In this document: one piece after another, positions 35,214-45,800 of the stretch
How positions within the stretch are numbered: position 1 is the first letter of the stretch
How the letters are laid out: each line of letters begins with the position of its first letter
NCBI RefSeq assembly: GCF_012927205.1
Contig: NZ_JABBGC010000001.1
Coordinates: 1,798,001 to 1,862,000, forward strand
Direction: 5' to 3'
Length of the DNA: 64,000 nt
From: Chitinophaga fulva
GTDB lineage: Bacteria; Bacteroidota; Bacteroidia; Chitinophagales; Chitinophagaceae
Program-made: the position numbers and the translations under genes
Notes under the pieces: generated by a model
The model's input: only the letters and a program-made list of their open reading frames with translations
Databases searched by the model: none
What the model was told of the DNA's origin: nothing

Positions 35214-37142
35214 ATGATGATCCTCAGACGATATATGCTGTTGCATATGTGCTGGTTGTTGTTTGTTTTCCCGACATTGCTGCATGGGCAGCATAAAGAG
35301 ATCGGCAGGCTTAAATCACAACTGCCGCATATAGGCGACAGCGTAACTTACGTAGATGCCCTGAACAGACTGGCGGCGGTGTATCAGGCCTGCCAGCTGG
35401 ACAGCTGTGGGCGTTATGCGTCCATTGCGAGGGATATGGCTGTCCGCATCGGTTATCACGCCGGGAAGGCCCGGGCGCTGCGTAATCTGGGTAATTACTA
35501 TACACTCCGTCCCCACCGTTACCTCTCTTACCTGTTTTATAACGATGCCCTCGAAGAAAGCCGCAAAGCCGGCGATTCGGTCAATGTATCACAGGTGCTG
35601 ATGAACATCGGCATCTATCACTATTTTACCGGTAAACAGGCATCTGCCAATGATTACGTGGCCCAGTCACTGAAACTTACCCGTGAACTGAAAGAAGATT
35701 CGTTGCACGCCCTCGGATTGGGTAACTATTACGCGATCAATTATACGGATAGCAGTGCCCGTGCGGCTGCCACCAAAGCATTGCAGGAAGCCATCATACT
35801 GGCAGAGCAGTACCGTGATATCCGGGAACTGCTTTATATCCGGCTGCTGCTGGCCAATGAGGACTATGTGGCGGAAAGATTTGATGCCGCCAAACAACGG
35901 GTACGGCAGGTGCTCGATACGGCGATAAGAGATGGGTTTGAATATTATGCCATGCGTGCTTCGATGGAACTGTCGGAGTACAAAAGCCGGCTCGGCGAGC
36001 CGGACTCACTGGTCTTTCTTCAGGATGCCGTAACCCATGGTGTTGCCGGCGGGTACGTAGGCCTGTTGCTGCCACAGGTGACGCAACTATACCACTATTT
36101 CCAACAACAGAAAGATACCCTGCAGGCGGCCCGTTATAGCCGCATTGCGCTGAACATCATGCAACAGCAGCAGGATGATATGCAACAGGGGGAAATGGAT
36201 TATATCGCCTATTCTCTACAGGACCAGACACTGGATTCCCTGAAGATGCAGTCAGACCTGCAAAAAACAGCACTGCAGAAAACGAGGCTGGCGCAACGCT
36301 ACTGGCAATACTTGTTCATTTTCGTGGTGGCCATTATCATGTTGCTGATGGTGCTCACCTGGTTCCTGATACGCTCGTACCGCTCTTCCCGCCTGCGCTC
36401 TATGAGGCTTGCCCGCGTGAAGACCGAAATAGCCGCCGCCAATGAAGTGCTGAAAAAAAATGATGACTTCAAAAACAAACTCATCTCCTTAATAGCACAC
36501 GATTTCAGAACACCATTACACAACATTATCGATATCACCGGTTTTGTTAATGAAGATATCCTTACCCCCGAAGATGCTACTGGTATGGTGATGGAAGTGG
36601 AACAAACCGCCACCGCCACGCTGACTGTTTTTGAAGAAATCCTGAGCTGGATGCGGACACAATTATCAGGTTTTGTGTACCGGCCGCATTCCTTTGTGCT
36701 GACCGATATGCTGGAGGTGGCTGCCCGTAATGTGCAACACCTGCTGCGTGAAAAAAATATCCGCCTGGAGCTGCGTATTCCGCCAGGATTGACTGTGCAG
36801 GGGGATTTTGAAATGTTACAGTTTGTACATCGTAATTTTCTGCATAATGCGATTAAGTTTTCACCGGAAAATGGTATGATAACGATAATGGCCCTACGTA
36901 AAAATGGGTATGTGGAAGTTTTTTTCAGGGACCAGGGGCCGGGCATAGATCCGGTGGTATTGCCGGGACTTTTTACCTACGATAGTGAAAGTTACGCTCA
37001 CAAGCGAACTGGCAAGGGTGCTGGCCTGGCGTTGATTATATGCCGTGACTTTATTGATAAAATGAATGGTGACGCGGGGGCGGTTAATAATGACAAGGGC
37101 GGAAGTACCTTTTTCTACCGGGTGCCGGAAATCGATGTTTAA
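35214..37142 (+). CDS. TPR-containing membrane sensor histidine kinase (intact)
   Basis: 642 residues, first of three tandem paralogues. A signal peptide (residues 5-26) is followed by a periplasmic TPR-like region (about 27-355), one transmembrane helix (about 362-385) and a cytoplasmic kinase. The phosphoacceptor is His429 in IAHDFRTPL; the second dimerisation helix carries WMRTQLSGF. The ATPase domain has an N-box with Asn545 (NFLHNAIKFSP), a G1 box DQGPGIDP and a G2-like GKGAGLALI. All residues for autophosphorylation are therefore present. No response regulator is encoded nearby, so it is an orphan by position. TATTTTTA at 35190-35197 could be the -7 element. The second paralogue starts 15 bases after its stop. 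Confidence 0.88.
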   Translation: MMILRRYMLLHMCWLLFVFPTLLHGQHKEIGRLKSQLPHIGDSVTYVDALNRLAAVYQACQLDSCGRYASIARDMAVRIGYHAGKARALRNLGNYYTLRPHRYLSYLFYNDALEESRKAGDSVNVSQVLMNIGIYHYFTGKQASANDYVAQSLKLTRELKEDSLHALGLGNYYAINYTDSSARAAATKALQEAIILAEQYRDIRELLYIRLLLANEDYVAERFDAAKQRVRQVLDTAIRDGFEYYAMRASMELSEYKSRLGEPDSLVFLQDAVTHGVAGGYVGLLLPQVTQLYHYFQQQKDTLQAARYSRIALNIMQQQQDDMQQGEMDYIAYSLQDQTLDSLKMQSDLQKTALQKTRLAQRYWQYLFIFVVAIIMLLMVLTWFLIRSYRSSRLRSMRLARVKTEIAAANEVLKKNDDFKNKLISLIAHDFRTPLHNIIDITGFVNEDILTPEDATGMVMEVEQTATATLTVFEEILSWMRTQLSGFVYRPHSFVLTDMLEVAARNVQHLLREKNIRLELRIPPGLTVQGDFEMLQFVHRNFLHNAIKFSPENGMITIMALRKNGYVEVFFRDQGPGIDPVVLPGLFTYDSESYAHKRTGKGAGLALIICRDFIDKMNGDAGAVNNDKGGSTFFYRVPEIDV

Positions 37143-37157
37143 AAGGATACAGGAAGC

Positions 37158-39065
37158 ATGATGAAAACGTTTGTGCGTAAGCGTTATATAGCCATGTTCA
37201 TAATAGTTGCATGGCTGTTGTTGCTGCCGGTGCTGAAAGGCAGCGGTCAGACAGCGGTATTGCCACGTTTGCAGCGCGATCTGGCGCAGCAGCGTGACAG
37301 TGCCGGCTACGTATCAGCGTTGGGAAAAATCGGGGCATTGTACGCCAGTATCAATCTTGACAGTTCGTTTTATTATGCCCGTCAGGTGCTGGAGATAGCC
37401 AGCCGGCACAAAGACCTCAAAGGCATGGCTGACGCTAATAATATGCTGGGATGGTATTACACCGCCAAAACAGATTATAACGTAGGTATTCAGTATGCTT
37501 ATAAAGCATTGCTGCTCAATGGACAATTAGGTGATTCAGCACAAATGGTGCGCTCGTTGAACATCATCTACGGCTGCTATAAAAATTCCGGTCACCCGGT
37601 TGAGGCGGACAACTATTTCTACCGCGCTTTTCACATGGCCAACCGGCTGTCCGCGGATAAAGACTCCATCACTGCTACCATGTTCGTCAACTATGCCTGG
37701 CGTTTTTTAAATGACAGCACCCGAACAGACTCTGTCCGCCTGGTATTGCAGCAGGCAGCGGCTATCCTGAAGAAATATCCCGATAGCAGGGCCGGTTTTT
37801 ATGTGGCTGCATTTGAGGCCGACCTCATGGTACGGGCAGGCAATGGAAAAGCGGCGGAAGAGCGGATATACACCCTCGCCGATCTGGCGCAGCAAAAAGG
37901 AATGCCGTATGTGGCCATGGATATGTATGGACGGCTATATGATTTTCAGCGGCTTGGCTACTTTGCGGATTCCACCCGTTATCAGGAGCAGGCATACGAA
38001 GTAGCGCGGCAGTCGGCCAGTATGGAACTGAACCTGTATTGGCTGGGCAGATTGTATGATTATCACCGCAGCCGCCAGCAGCCGGACAAAGTAGTGTACT
38101 ATGGCAATGAAATCATGCGGCTGGCAGCGATGGACCGCTATCATAACCATCATCGCGAAGCTGCTTACATTGATTTTTTCCTGAAAGAAAAAGCGTTGCA
38201 GGCATTATCTCTTTCTACCAGGATACAGCAACAGGAACTGGAAAAAGAGCTGGCAGAAAAAAAGAACCGTACCCTCATTGTCAAAGGGCTGTTGATGATC
38301 ATCATTCTACTGATATCCCTGTTTGGCAGCCGGTACCTGCATTACCGCCGCTGGAAACAGCAGGAGAACGCGTTGGCGCTCAGTTATGTGCAGCTGGCCA
38401 AAAACAATGCAGCCCTTACAGAGAATGATACTTTCAAAAACAGGTTGATCAGCATGCTGGCAACAGACTTCAGGACGCCTTTGCATCATATTATTGCCGT
38501 GGCTGATCAGCTGAAGACCGGTGCGCTCACACAGTCAGAGGTAGTGAGCCTGTTGAAACAGATCGGTAACGCTTCCCGGAAAACGCTGGATGCGTTTAAT
38601 AACATCCTGAAGTGGTTGAAATTGCAGCTGTCGGGCTTTGTTTATCAGCCTGTCACAACGGAGCTGTTGCCGGTAATTGCGGAGGCTTTGGAGCCGTTGC
38701 AGGAAGAAATCCGGGATAAACAGCTGACCATCGTGAACCGGGTTGGTTCCCGGATCACCGTTATCGCAGATACGGAGATACTGCGGCTGGTGAACATGCA
38801 GTTATTACAGGTGGCCGTTAGCACAGCGCGGTCTGGTACCCTGCTGCTGATCTCCACTTATGGTGAAAAGGGAAAGGTGACGGTACGGTTTATGGTGGAC
38901 GGTGGCGTTGCTACCCGTAAGCTGCTGGAAGAACTGAAAGATAAAGAACACAATATTTTTGCGTTAGGTATTATTATCAGCCGGGACTTTATGCACAAGA
39001 TGAAGGGAGGCCTCATTGTGGAAGAAGAAGACAATGAGTTTCTCATGATGGAGTACACGATTTGA
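37158..39065 (+). CDS. TPR-containing histidine kinase paralogue lacking catalytic residues (pseudokinase 1)
   Basis: 635 residues with the same plan as its upstream neighbour: signal peptide (about 11-29), TPR-like periplasmic region, one transmembrane helix (about 374-393), DHp-like helices and a C-terminal ATPase-like region. The phosphoacceptor His is replaced by Thr436 (MLATDFRTPLHHI). The N-box has become NMQLLQVAVSTARSG, and the DxGxG G1 box is missing. Yet scaffold segments persist: KWLKLQLSGF, and ALGIIISRDFMHKMKG at the G2 helix. It cannot be a normal kinase; it may instead bind or regulate the intact first protein. The reading frame is clean, so it is not a pseudogene. Seven bases separate it from the third paralogue. 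Confidence 0.82.
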   Translation: MMKTFVRKRYIAMFIIVAWLLLLPVLKGSGQTAVLPRLQRDLAQQRDSAGYVSALGKIGALYASINLDSSFYYARQVLEIASRHKDLKGMADANNMLGWYYTAKTDYNVGIQYAYKALLLNGQLGDSAQMVRSLNIIYGCYKNSGHPVEADNYFYRAFHMANRLSADKDSITATMFVNYAWRFLNDSTRTDSVRLVLQQAAAILKKYPDSRAGFYVAAFEADLMVRAGNGKAAEERIYTLADLAQQKGMPYVAMDMYGRLYDFQRLGYFADSTRYQEQAYEVARQSASMELNLYWLGRLYDYHRSRQQPDKVVYYGNEIMRLAAMDRYHNHHREAAYIDFFLKEKALQALSLSTRIQQQELEKELAEKKNRTLIVKGLLMIIILLISLFGSRYLHYRRWKQQENALALSYVQLAKNNAALTENDTFKNRLISMLATDFRTPLHHIIAVADQLKTGALTQSEVVSLLKQIGNASRKTLDAFNNILKWLKLQLSGFVYQPVTTELLPVIAEALEPLQEEIRDKQLTIVNRVGSRITVIADTEILRLVNMQLLQVAVSTARSGTLLLISTYGEKGKVTVRFMVDGGVATRKLLEELKDKEHNIFALGIIISRDFMHKMKGGLIVEEEDNEFLMMEYTI

Positions 39066-39072
39066 TCCTGTA

Positions 39073-40968
39073 GTGATTCATTTAACGTATATGCGTCAAT
39101 GTTATATCGCCGCTTTAGCATGCCTGATATGCTGTCAGCTGACAGCGCAGGTCCCGCAAATGCCGGAGCTGCGCCGTGAATTGTTGCAGCAGCATGACAG
39201 CGCCGGTTACCTGGCGGTGCTGGGGAAGATCAGCGCATTGTATGATGTGATAGATGTTGACAGCAGTTTTCAGTATGCGGTTAAAATTCGCGATATGGCA
39301 GCCCGGCTGCACGACGCCAGGGGGCAGGCCGATGCCAACGACCTGATGAGCTGGTATTACGCCTTAAAAACAGATTTTGGGGTGGCAGGTATCTACGCCT
39401 ACAAAGCGCTGAAGATACATGAACAGCTGGGCGACTCCGCCCGGATAGCCAAAACGCTCAGCAATATTTACGTATACTACCGCAACATGGGCCGGCGGAA
39501 GGATGCTAACAATTACTTCTACCAGGCATTTAAAATGGCCAGCCAGCTGCCTCCCGGTAACGACTCCGTGTATGGTATCCTGTTAGTCAATTATGTGATG
39601 CGTTTTTATAAGGACAGCACACATGCAGATTCCGTCCGGTGGGCATTAAAGCGGGCAAGACAGGTCATTGAAGAATATCCGCGTTCCAAAATCAGTTTTT
39701 ATGTAGATGCTTATTCGCTGAACGATCTGGTGGAAAAGGGGCAGGGAAGGAAGGCAGAAGAAACGATTTATCAGCTGGCAGATAATGCTTTGCGCAGCGG
39801 TATGCCTTATGTAGCCATGGATATGTACGGGAGGCTGGATGATTTTCCCCGTATGGGTTATCATCCGGATACTGTCCGGTACCAGGAGAAAGCTTATGCG
39901 TTGGGAGTGCAAACCGGTAGTATAGAACTGAACCTTTATTGGCTGGCACGGCTATACGATTATTACAGCCGGAAAAAGGATGCTGCCCACGCAGTGCAGT
40001 ATGGCCGGGAAATTATGCGGCTCGCAGCAGAAAAGCGTTATCAGCCCAACGCCCATTCATTTGACTATATCGAAATTTTCCTGAAAGAAAAAGCAGTGTC
40101 AGATCTGAGGCAGCAAAACCGTCATCAGCAACAGGTACTGGCAGCGGAATTGACGGAATCAGACAATAATCAGTTGATAGTAGTAGGGATACTGATTATG
40201 GTGGTGTTGTTTTTAGCCTTGTTCCTTGGACGCTATTGGCATTACCAGCGCCTAAAGCAGCAGGATGAGGCCCTGCTGCGGGGGTATCGCGAAATGGCGG
40301 CTGCTAATCAGGCTTTGACAGAAACAGATGCTTTTAAGAATAAGCTGATCAGTATACTGGCGAGGGATTTCAGAGGGCCGTTGGTTCATTTGACAGCGGT
40401 AGCGGCCCGGTTTAAATCAGGTAACCTGTCAAAGGCGGAAATGGCTTCCTTTTTAAAGCATATCAGTATTACCTCGGGAAAGGTGCTGGAAGTTTTTGAC
40501 AATATTTTAAAATGGCTGCGGCTGCAATTGTCCGGTTATCGTTATGAGCCGGTGCGATGTTTACTGCTGCCGTTGATACAGAGTGCACTGGGGCCGCTGG
40601 AAGCGGAGCTGGTGCGAAAGCAGATCATAGTCAAAAACTATATTCCCGGAAGCGCTGCTGTATTGATGGATGAGGAAATGTTGAAACTGGTGAACATACA
40701 ACTATTGCAGATAGCCGTCGCCGTAGCGCAGGCCGGCAGTATGCTGGAAATAACCGTTGACCGGGCGATGGGGCAAACGGAAGTGTATATAAGGGTGAAG
40801 ACGGGCGAGGATACTCATTTTGTGCTGGCGGGGCTGGAAAACTGGCAGGACAATGGGCTAGCGCTGGGGTTGGTGATCAGTCGTGACCTGATGAAGATGA
40901 TGAACGGCTATATAATAGCAGAAGGCCAGGAACATTCGTACCTGGCCTTCGGGTATATTTTACCATAA
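39073..40968 (+). CDS. TPR-containing histidine kinase paralogue lacking catalytic residues (pseudokinase 2)
   Basis: 631 residues, third of the tandem set and closest to the second (shared SGMPYVAMDMYGRL and ELNLYWL(A/G)RLYDY). It has a signal peptide ending near AQ (residue 18), TPR-like periplasmic region, transmembrane helix (about 371-389) and kinase-like end. The phosphoacceptor position holds Arg431 (LARDFRGPL). The N-box is NIQLLQIAVAVAQAG and the G1 box is absent, while KWLRLQLSGY and LALGLVISRDLMKMMNG persist. The short 7-base gap to the upstream gene implies co-translation. Its last codons form a hairpin that may serve as terminator before the convergent fabH. Confidence 0.82.
   Translation: MIHLTYMRQCYIAALACLICCQLTAQVPQMPELRRELLQQHDSAGYLAVLGKISALYDVIDVDSSFQYAVKIRDMAARLHDARGQADANDLMSWYYALKTDFGVAGIYAYKALKIHEQLGDSARIAKTLSNIYVYYRNMGRRKDANNYFYQAFKMASQLPPGNDSVYGILLVNYVMRFYKDSTHADSVRWALKRARQVIEEYPRSKISFYVDAYSLNDLVEKGQGRKAEETIYQLADNALRSGMPYVAMDMYGRLDDFPRMGYHPDTVRYQEKAYALGVQTGSIELNLYWLARLYDYYSRKKDAAHAVQYGREIMRLAAEKRYQPNAHSFDYIEIFLKEKAVSDLRQQNRHQQQVLAAELTESDNNQLIVVGILIMVVLFLALFLGRYWHYQRLKQQDEALLRGYREMAAANQALTETDAFKNKLISILARDFRGPLVHLTAVAARFKSGNLSKAEMASFLKHISITSGKVLEVFDNILKWLRLQLSGYRYEPVRCLLLPLIQSALGPLEAELVRKQIIVKNYIPGSAAVLMDEEMLKLVNIQLLQIAVAVAQAGSMLEITVDRAMGQTEVYIRVKTGEDTHFVLAGLENWQDNGLALGLVISRDLMKMMNGYIIAEGQEHSYLAFGYILP
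40921..40950 (+). terminator. Hairpin inside the 3' end of the third sensor gene
   Basis: GAAGGCCAGG at 40921-40930 is the exact complement of 40941-40950 across a 10-base loop. It lies within coding sequence, 18 bases before the end of the gene. The T-run after it is weak, so termination efficiency is uncertain. Confidence 0.45.
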
Positions 40969-40972
40969 AAAA

Positions 40973-41983
40973 TTACTTGCCGACTTTTTCGCCGTCATAA
41001 GCCCATTTGATGTAGCTGGCGCCCCAGGTGAAACCACCGCCAAATGCGGCCATGATGATGTTATCACCTTTTTTCAGCTGTTTTTCGTAGTCCCACAGGC
41101 ACAAAGGAATAGTACCGGCAGTGGTGTTACCATAGCGGTGGATGTTCATCATTACCTTTTCTTCCGGCAGGTTGATATACTGCGCGGTGGCTGCGATGAT
41201 ACGTTTGTTGGCCTGGTGTGGAACGAGCCATGCGATGTCCTCTGCAGTGAGGTTGTTACGCTGCAGGATACCGTTGGCCGCGTCAGACATGTTGGAAACA
41301 GCATATTTGAACACCATTTTACCTTCCTGGTACACGAAGTGCTCGCGGTTCTGCACTGTTTCCAGCGTGGCTGGTTTTACGGAGCCGCCGGCTTTCATGT
41401 GCAGGTATTCGCGGCCATGGCCGTCGCTTTTCAGGATGCTGTCCACCACGCCGTATCCTTCGGTGTTAGGCTCCAGCAGTACGCCGCCGCCGCCGTCACC
41501 AAAAATGATGCAGGTAGTTCTGTCTGTATAGTCAATGATAGCGCTCATTTTGTCAGCGCCAATCACCATTACTTTCTGATAACGGCCACTTTCAATGAAC
41601 CGGGCGCCGGTGTCCAGTGCGTACAGGAAACCGGAGCAGGCAGCACTGATGTCGAAACCGAAAGCGTTTTTAGCACCGATTTTATCTGTTACAACATTGG
41701 CTGTGGCGGGGAAGGTCATGTCAGGGGTTACAGTAGCTACAATCAGCAGGTCGATCTCTTCGGGGGTAATACCTCTTTTTTTGCAGATTTCCAGGGCGAT
41801 AGGTACACATATATCGGAAGTACCTTTCCCTTCTCCTTTGAGAATTCTTCTTTCAGAGATGCCTGTTCTGGTCAAAATCCACTCATCTGTTGTGTCTACC
41901 AGTTTTTCCAGTTCCTGATTGGTCAGTACGTAGTCAGGAACATATCCACCCACCGCTGTAATAGCGGCCGTAATTTTATTCAT
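40973..41983 (-). CDS. fabH: Beta-ketoacyl-ACP synthase III
   Basis: Starts fatty acid chains by condensing acetyl-CoA (or a branched acyl-CoA) with malonyl-ACP. The catalytic triad is Cys116 (DISAACSGFL), His256 (WLVPHQANKR) and Asn286 (RYGNTTAG). Length 336 is typical. It is convergent with the sensor trio, with only 4 bases between stop codons, and divergent from ruvA. No other fab gene adjoins it. Confidence 0.97.
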   Translation of the reverse strand: MNKITAAITAVGGYVPDYVLTNQELEKLVDTTDEWILTRTGISERRILKGEGKGTSDICVPIALEICKKRGITPEEIDLLIVATVTPDMTFPATANVVTDKIGAKNAFGFDISAACSGFLYALDTGARFIESGRYQKVMVIGADKMSAIIDYTDRTTCIIFGDGGGGVLLEPNTEGYGVVDSILKSDGHGREYLHMKAGGSVKPATLETVQNREHFVYQEGKMVFKYAVSNMSDAANGILQRNNLTAEDIAWLVPHQANKRIIAATAQYINLPEEKVMMNIHRYGNTTAGTIPLCLWDYEKQLKKGDNIIMAAFGGGFTWGASYIKWAYDGEKVGK

Positions 41984-42072
41984 ATAAACTAGATATGTGT
42001 TTAAATCGAGGCGTAAAAATACGATATAAACGAATATTTCCTAAAAAAGTCGCATATGAACCGGTTAAAGGC

Positions 42073-42102
42073 TTGTCAATCCATTAAAAGTTAGCATCTT
42101 TG
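42073..42102 (+). promoter_or_regulatory. Candidate promoter of ruvA-sprA
   Basis: TTG (42073-42075) is followed after 19 bases by CATCTTTG (42095-42102), a 7/8 match to TAnnTTTG. The leader before ruvA would be about 70 bases. Confidence 0.45.
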
Positions 42103-42176
42103 CCGTTTATTGACACAGAGGGTAATTATTCCTCTTTTTTCGTAAGTTTAAGAAAATTATCGAACCTTTACCTTCT

Positions 42177-42767
42177 ATGATCGCTTATTTGGATGGAAAA
42201 TTGGCTTATAAGTCACCGGCTCTTGTTCATATGGATGTGCACGGAATAGGGTATGAAGTTCAGATCAGTCTTAATACCTATTCAAGGATACAGAGCCTGG
42301 ACAGCTGCAAATTGTTAACCTTCCTGCAGATCAAAGAGGATGCACACACGCTGTATGGTTTTTTTGAAGAAACAGAAAAAAACCTGTTTCTCTTACTGAT
42401 CAGCGTATCGGGAGTAGGCGCCAGTACGGCGAGAATGATGTTGTCTTCTCTTCAACCGGAAGACATCCAGCGGGCCATCATGATGGAAAATGAAAAAATG
42501 CTGGAAAGTGTAAAAGGCATAGGAGCCAAAACAGCCAAAAGAATCATTCTGGAACTGAAAGACAAGGTAATAAAACAAAAGGATACCGTTGGATTACAAT
42601 TATCTGCTACCGTAAACAATACAATTCATGAAGACGCGTTAAATGCTCTGGTAACTCTTGGCATAGCCCGGAACATGGCGGATACGGCAATTCAGAGAGT
42701 TATGAAGAATGAACCACTATTGCAAAACTTGGAAGAGCTGATCAAAAAGGCCCTGAAAAGTTTATAA
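42177..42767 (+). CDS. ruvA: Holliday junction helicase subunit RuvA
   Basis: 196-residue protein that binds four-way DNA junctions and loads the RuvB motor. The N-terminal OB-fold begins MIAYLDGKLAYKSPALVHMDVHGIGYEV. Two helix-hairpin-helix motifs follow (LISVSGVGASTA and VKGIGAKTAKRIILELKDK), and the C-terminal domain III ends the protein. Length is normal. sprA begins 33 bases downstream, so both are probably on one transcript, a RuvA-SprA neighbourhood I recall from other Bacteroidota. Confidence 0.96.
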   Translation: MIAYLDGKLAYKSPALVHMDVHGIGYEVQISLNTYSRIQSLDSCKLLTFLQIKEDAHTLYGFFEETEKNLFLLLISVSGVGASTARMMLSSLQPEDIQRAIMMENEKMLESVKGIGAKTAKRIILELKDKVIKQKDTVGLQLSATVNNTIHEDALNALVTLGIARNMADTAIQRVMKNEPLLQNLEELIKKALKSL

Positions 42768-42800
42768 TTATATCAAGACCTCTATAAAAACCTATTTTTC

Positions 42801-45800
42801 TTGGCAAGAAAGACTTATTATGGCGCTTTTGCAGTAATAGGAATTGTATCTTTTATCATTGTTGACACCGCCGCAAGGGAACGATCCGGGAATTTTCATT
42901 TTTTGAGCAGAACGAGTTGGAAGTCGGACACCACAATCACTGGTAATACCAAAATCGATACTACCGGGAAGAAAGATACCTTGAAATATCCCCTAAAGGA
43001 CAGGCGCGGCCCCAGTATAGCGGATCCGGCGTCCAGGAATGTTATTGACCTGAACGACCCCGCCAATATCAACAAAACAGTAGAATACGATCCCGTTACC
43101 AAACAATACACCGTTACGGAGAAAATCGGTAATCAAAATTACCGTAACCCTACTTATATGAACTTCGACGAGTTCTATAAGCTCCAGTCAGCGCAAAGCG
43201 AAAGAAATTACTGGCAGAAACGGGCCAGCGCCCTTGGTAACCTTAACCAACGGGGCAACGGTCCGCAGCTGTATAACGGCAGCAACCTGTTTGACCGCAT
43301 CTTTGGCGGCAGTAAAGTGGATATCCGTCCCCAGGGTAGCCTGGACCTCACTTTCGGCTATCAGGGCCAGAATATCAAAAACCCGGTACTGGTGGAACAA
43401 GCCCGGAAAAACGGAGGGTTCAACTTCGATATGGGCATCAACATGAACGTTACCGGCCGGATCGGGGATAAACTGAAACTCATTACCAACTATAACACCC
43501 AGTCCACCTTCGATTTTGAAAATCAGGTGAAACTGGAATATACCGGCTATAACGATGAAATTATCAAGAAAATAGAAGCCGGTAACGTAAGTTTCCCCCT
43601 GCGTAGCTCCCTGATATCCGGTATCCAATCGCTCTTCGGGGTGAAAACACAACTGCAGTTCGGCCGCCTCACTGTTACCAGTGTACTGTCCAACCAGAAG
43701 TCGCAGAAACAAAACCTCATGCTCAAAGGCGGTACCATGGTGCAGGATTATAACATCCGGGCCGACGAGTATGAAGACAACAGGCACTTCCTGCTGGCAC
43801 AGTTCTACCGCGATACGTTCAACTATGCGATGTCTAATCTTCCCATCATCCGCTCCCTGTCCAATATCACCAGGATTGAGGTATGGGTGACGAATAAAAC
43901 AGGGGCCACCACGCAAACCCGCGACATCGTGGGCTTGATGGACCTCGGTGAATATAAACCCTGGAACACCTCGATCAGGGTCAACACCACCTCTCATCTG
44001 CCTGACAGGGCCACGAACAACCTGTATGGAAGCATGATCAACGATCCGGCCAGCCGTAACACCAGCCTCGTCGTAAGCCGGTTGCTGGCATTAGGGCTTA
44101 AACCTGTGTCGGAATTTGAAAAAACTTTCGCCCGTAAACTGGATTCTACAGAGTATACGGTCAACAAACAACTGGGCTTCATCTCCCTTAACCAACAGCT
44201 GCAGCCAGATGAAGTACTGGCGGTAGCTTATCAATATACTTATAACGGCCGTACTTACCAGGTGGGTGAATTCTCACAGGACGTGCCACCGGACCAGAAC
44301 AACAGCGCCAACTCCCCGGTACTGTTCCTGAAATTGCTGAAAGCCACGTCTGCCCGTCCGATCCTGCCTATCTGGAAGCTGATGATGAAAAACGTCTATG
44401 CTACCGGCGCCTTCCAGGTGAACAAGCAGGACTTTAAAATGGATGTCTTCTATAAAGACCCCGGTGCAGATGGAAGGCCCCCGAGCGACAAACGTTATCT
44501 CCCGGATGGCAAAGGCGATTATGCCGGCGCACCGATCATCACGGTGCTAAACCTGGACCGCCTCAATAACCAGCTGGACCCGCAACCGGACGGTGTGTTC
44601 GATTACGTGGAAGGATATACGATCAATTCCCTGACCGGTAAGATCATGTTCCCCATGCTGGAACCATTTGCCGACGGTCTGAAGAAAGCATTCGGCGGCG
44701 ACGCTACCCTCGAAAAACAATACCTGTACCGCGTACTGTACGACTCCATTAAAGTGGTAGCACAACAGTTCCCGCAACTGAACCGCTACGTGATCCGAGG
44801 CTCCTATAAATCGGCCAACTCATCGGAAATCAACCTGGGTGGCGGTATCACTATTCCGCCCGGCTCCGTGACCGTTACGGCCGGAGGCCAGCTGCTGCGG
44901 GAAAACGTGGACTACATCATTGATTATAACCTCGGCAGGCTCAAAATCATCAACGGTGGGGTGCTCAACTCCGGCGTACCGATCAATGTACAGTTTGAAA
45001 ACAACGCCCTGTTCGGACAACAGGTGCGAAACTACTTCGGTACCCGCTTCGATTACCTCGTTAATGATAAACTAAGCATCGGCGGTACCGTCGTTCGCAT
45101 GACTGAACGGCCCTACTACCAGAAAGTGAACTACGGCGAAGACCCTATCAAAAACACGATGGTAGGTCTTGATGTGAACTATGCTTCTGAATGGAAAGGC
45201 CTGACCCGTTTCCTCGATAAACTGCCTAACTACAGCACTACTGCACCTTCCAATATCCTGTTCACCGGTGAGGTGGCCCGCCTCTTCCCCGGTCACAGTA
45301 AACTGATCAATCAGCCCGGCAGCAAACAGGGTACCGCTTATATCGACGACTTTGAAGGGGTGAAAAGCGGATATGACCTGAAGTTCCCGGCTACCAGCTG
45401 GGCGCTGGCTTCCACGCCGAAAGGCGCTACCAACGCGGCGGGTACTGTATTATTCCCCGAAGCGGAGTTGAGCAACGTATTTGAATATGGTAAAAACAGG
45501 GCTAAACTGGCCTGGTATATCTTGGAGCCTACCCTCCAGTTGCCCAAATCCCCGAACCTGCCGGCAGGCATCTCCCTGGATGACCAGTCAGACCCCCGCG
45601 TAAGGCTCGTTTACCAGAAAGAAGTGTTCCGTAACAGGTCTACCGACTTCGGCCAAAGCCAGCTCAGTACCCTTGACCTGGCCTACTATCCGACAGAAAG
45701 AGGCCCGTACAACTTCACCAGTAGTCCAACATCCATGGACCGCGATGGTAAACTGGCACGTCCGAAAGCAAGATGGGGCGGTATCATGCGCGCCATCGAC

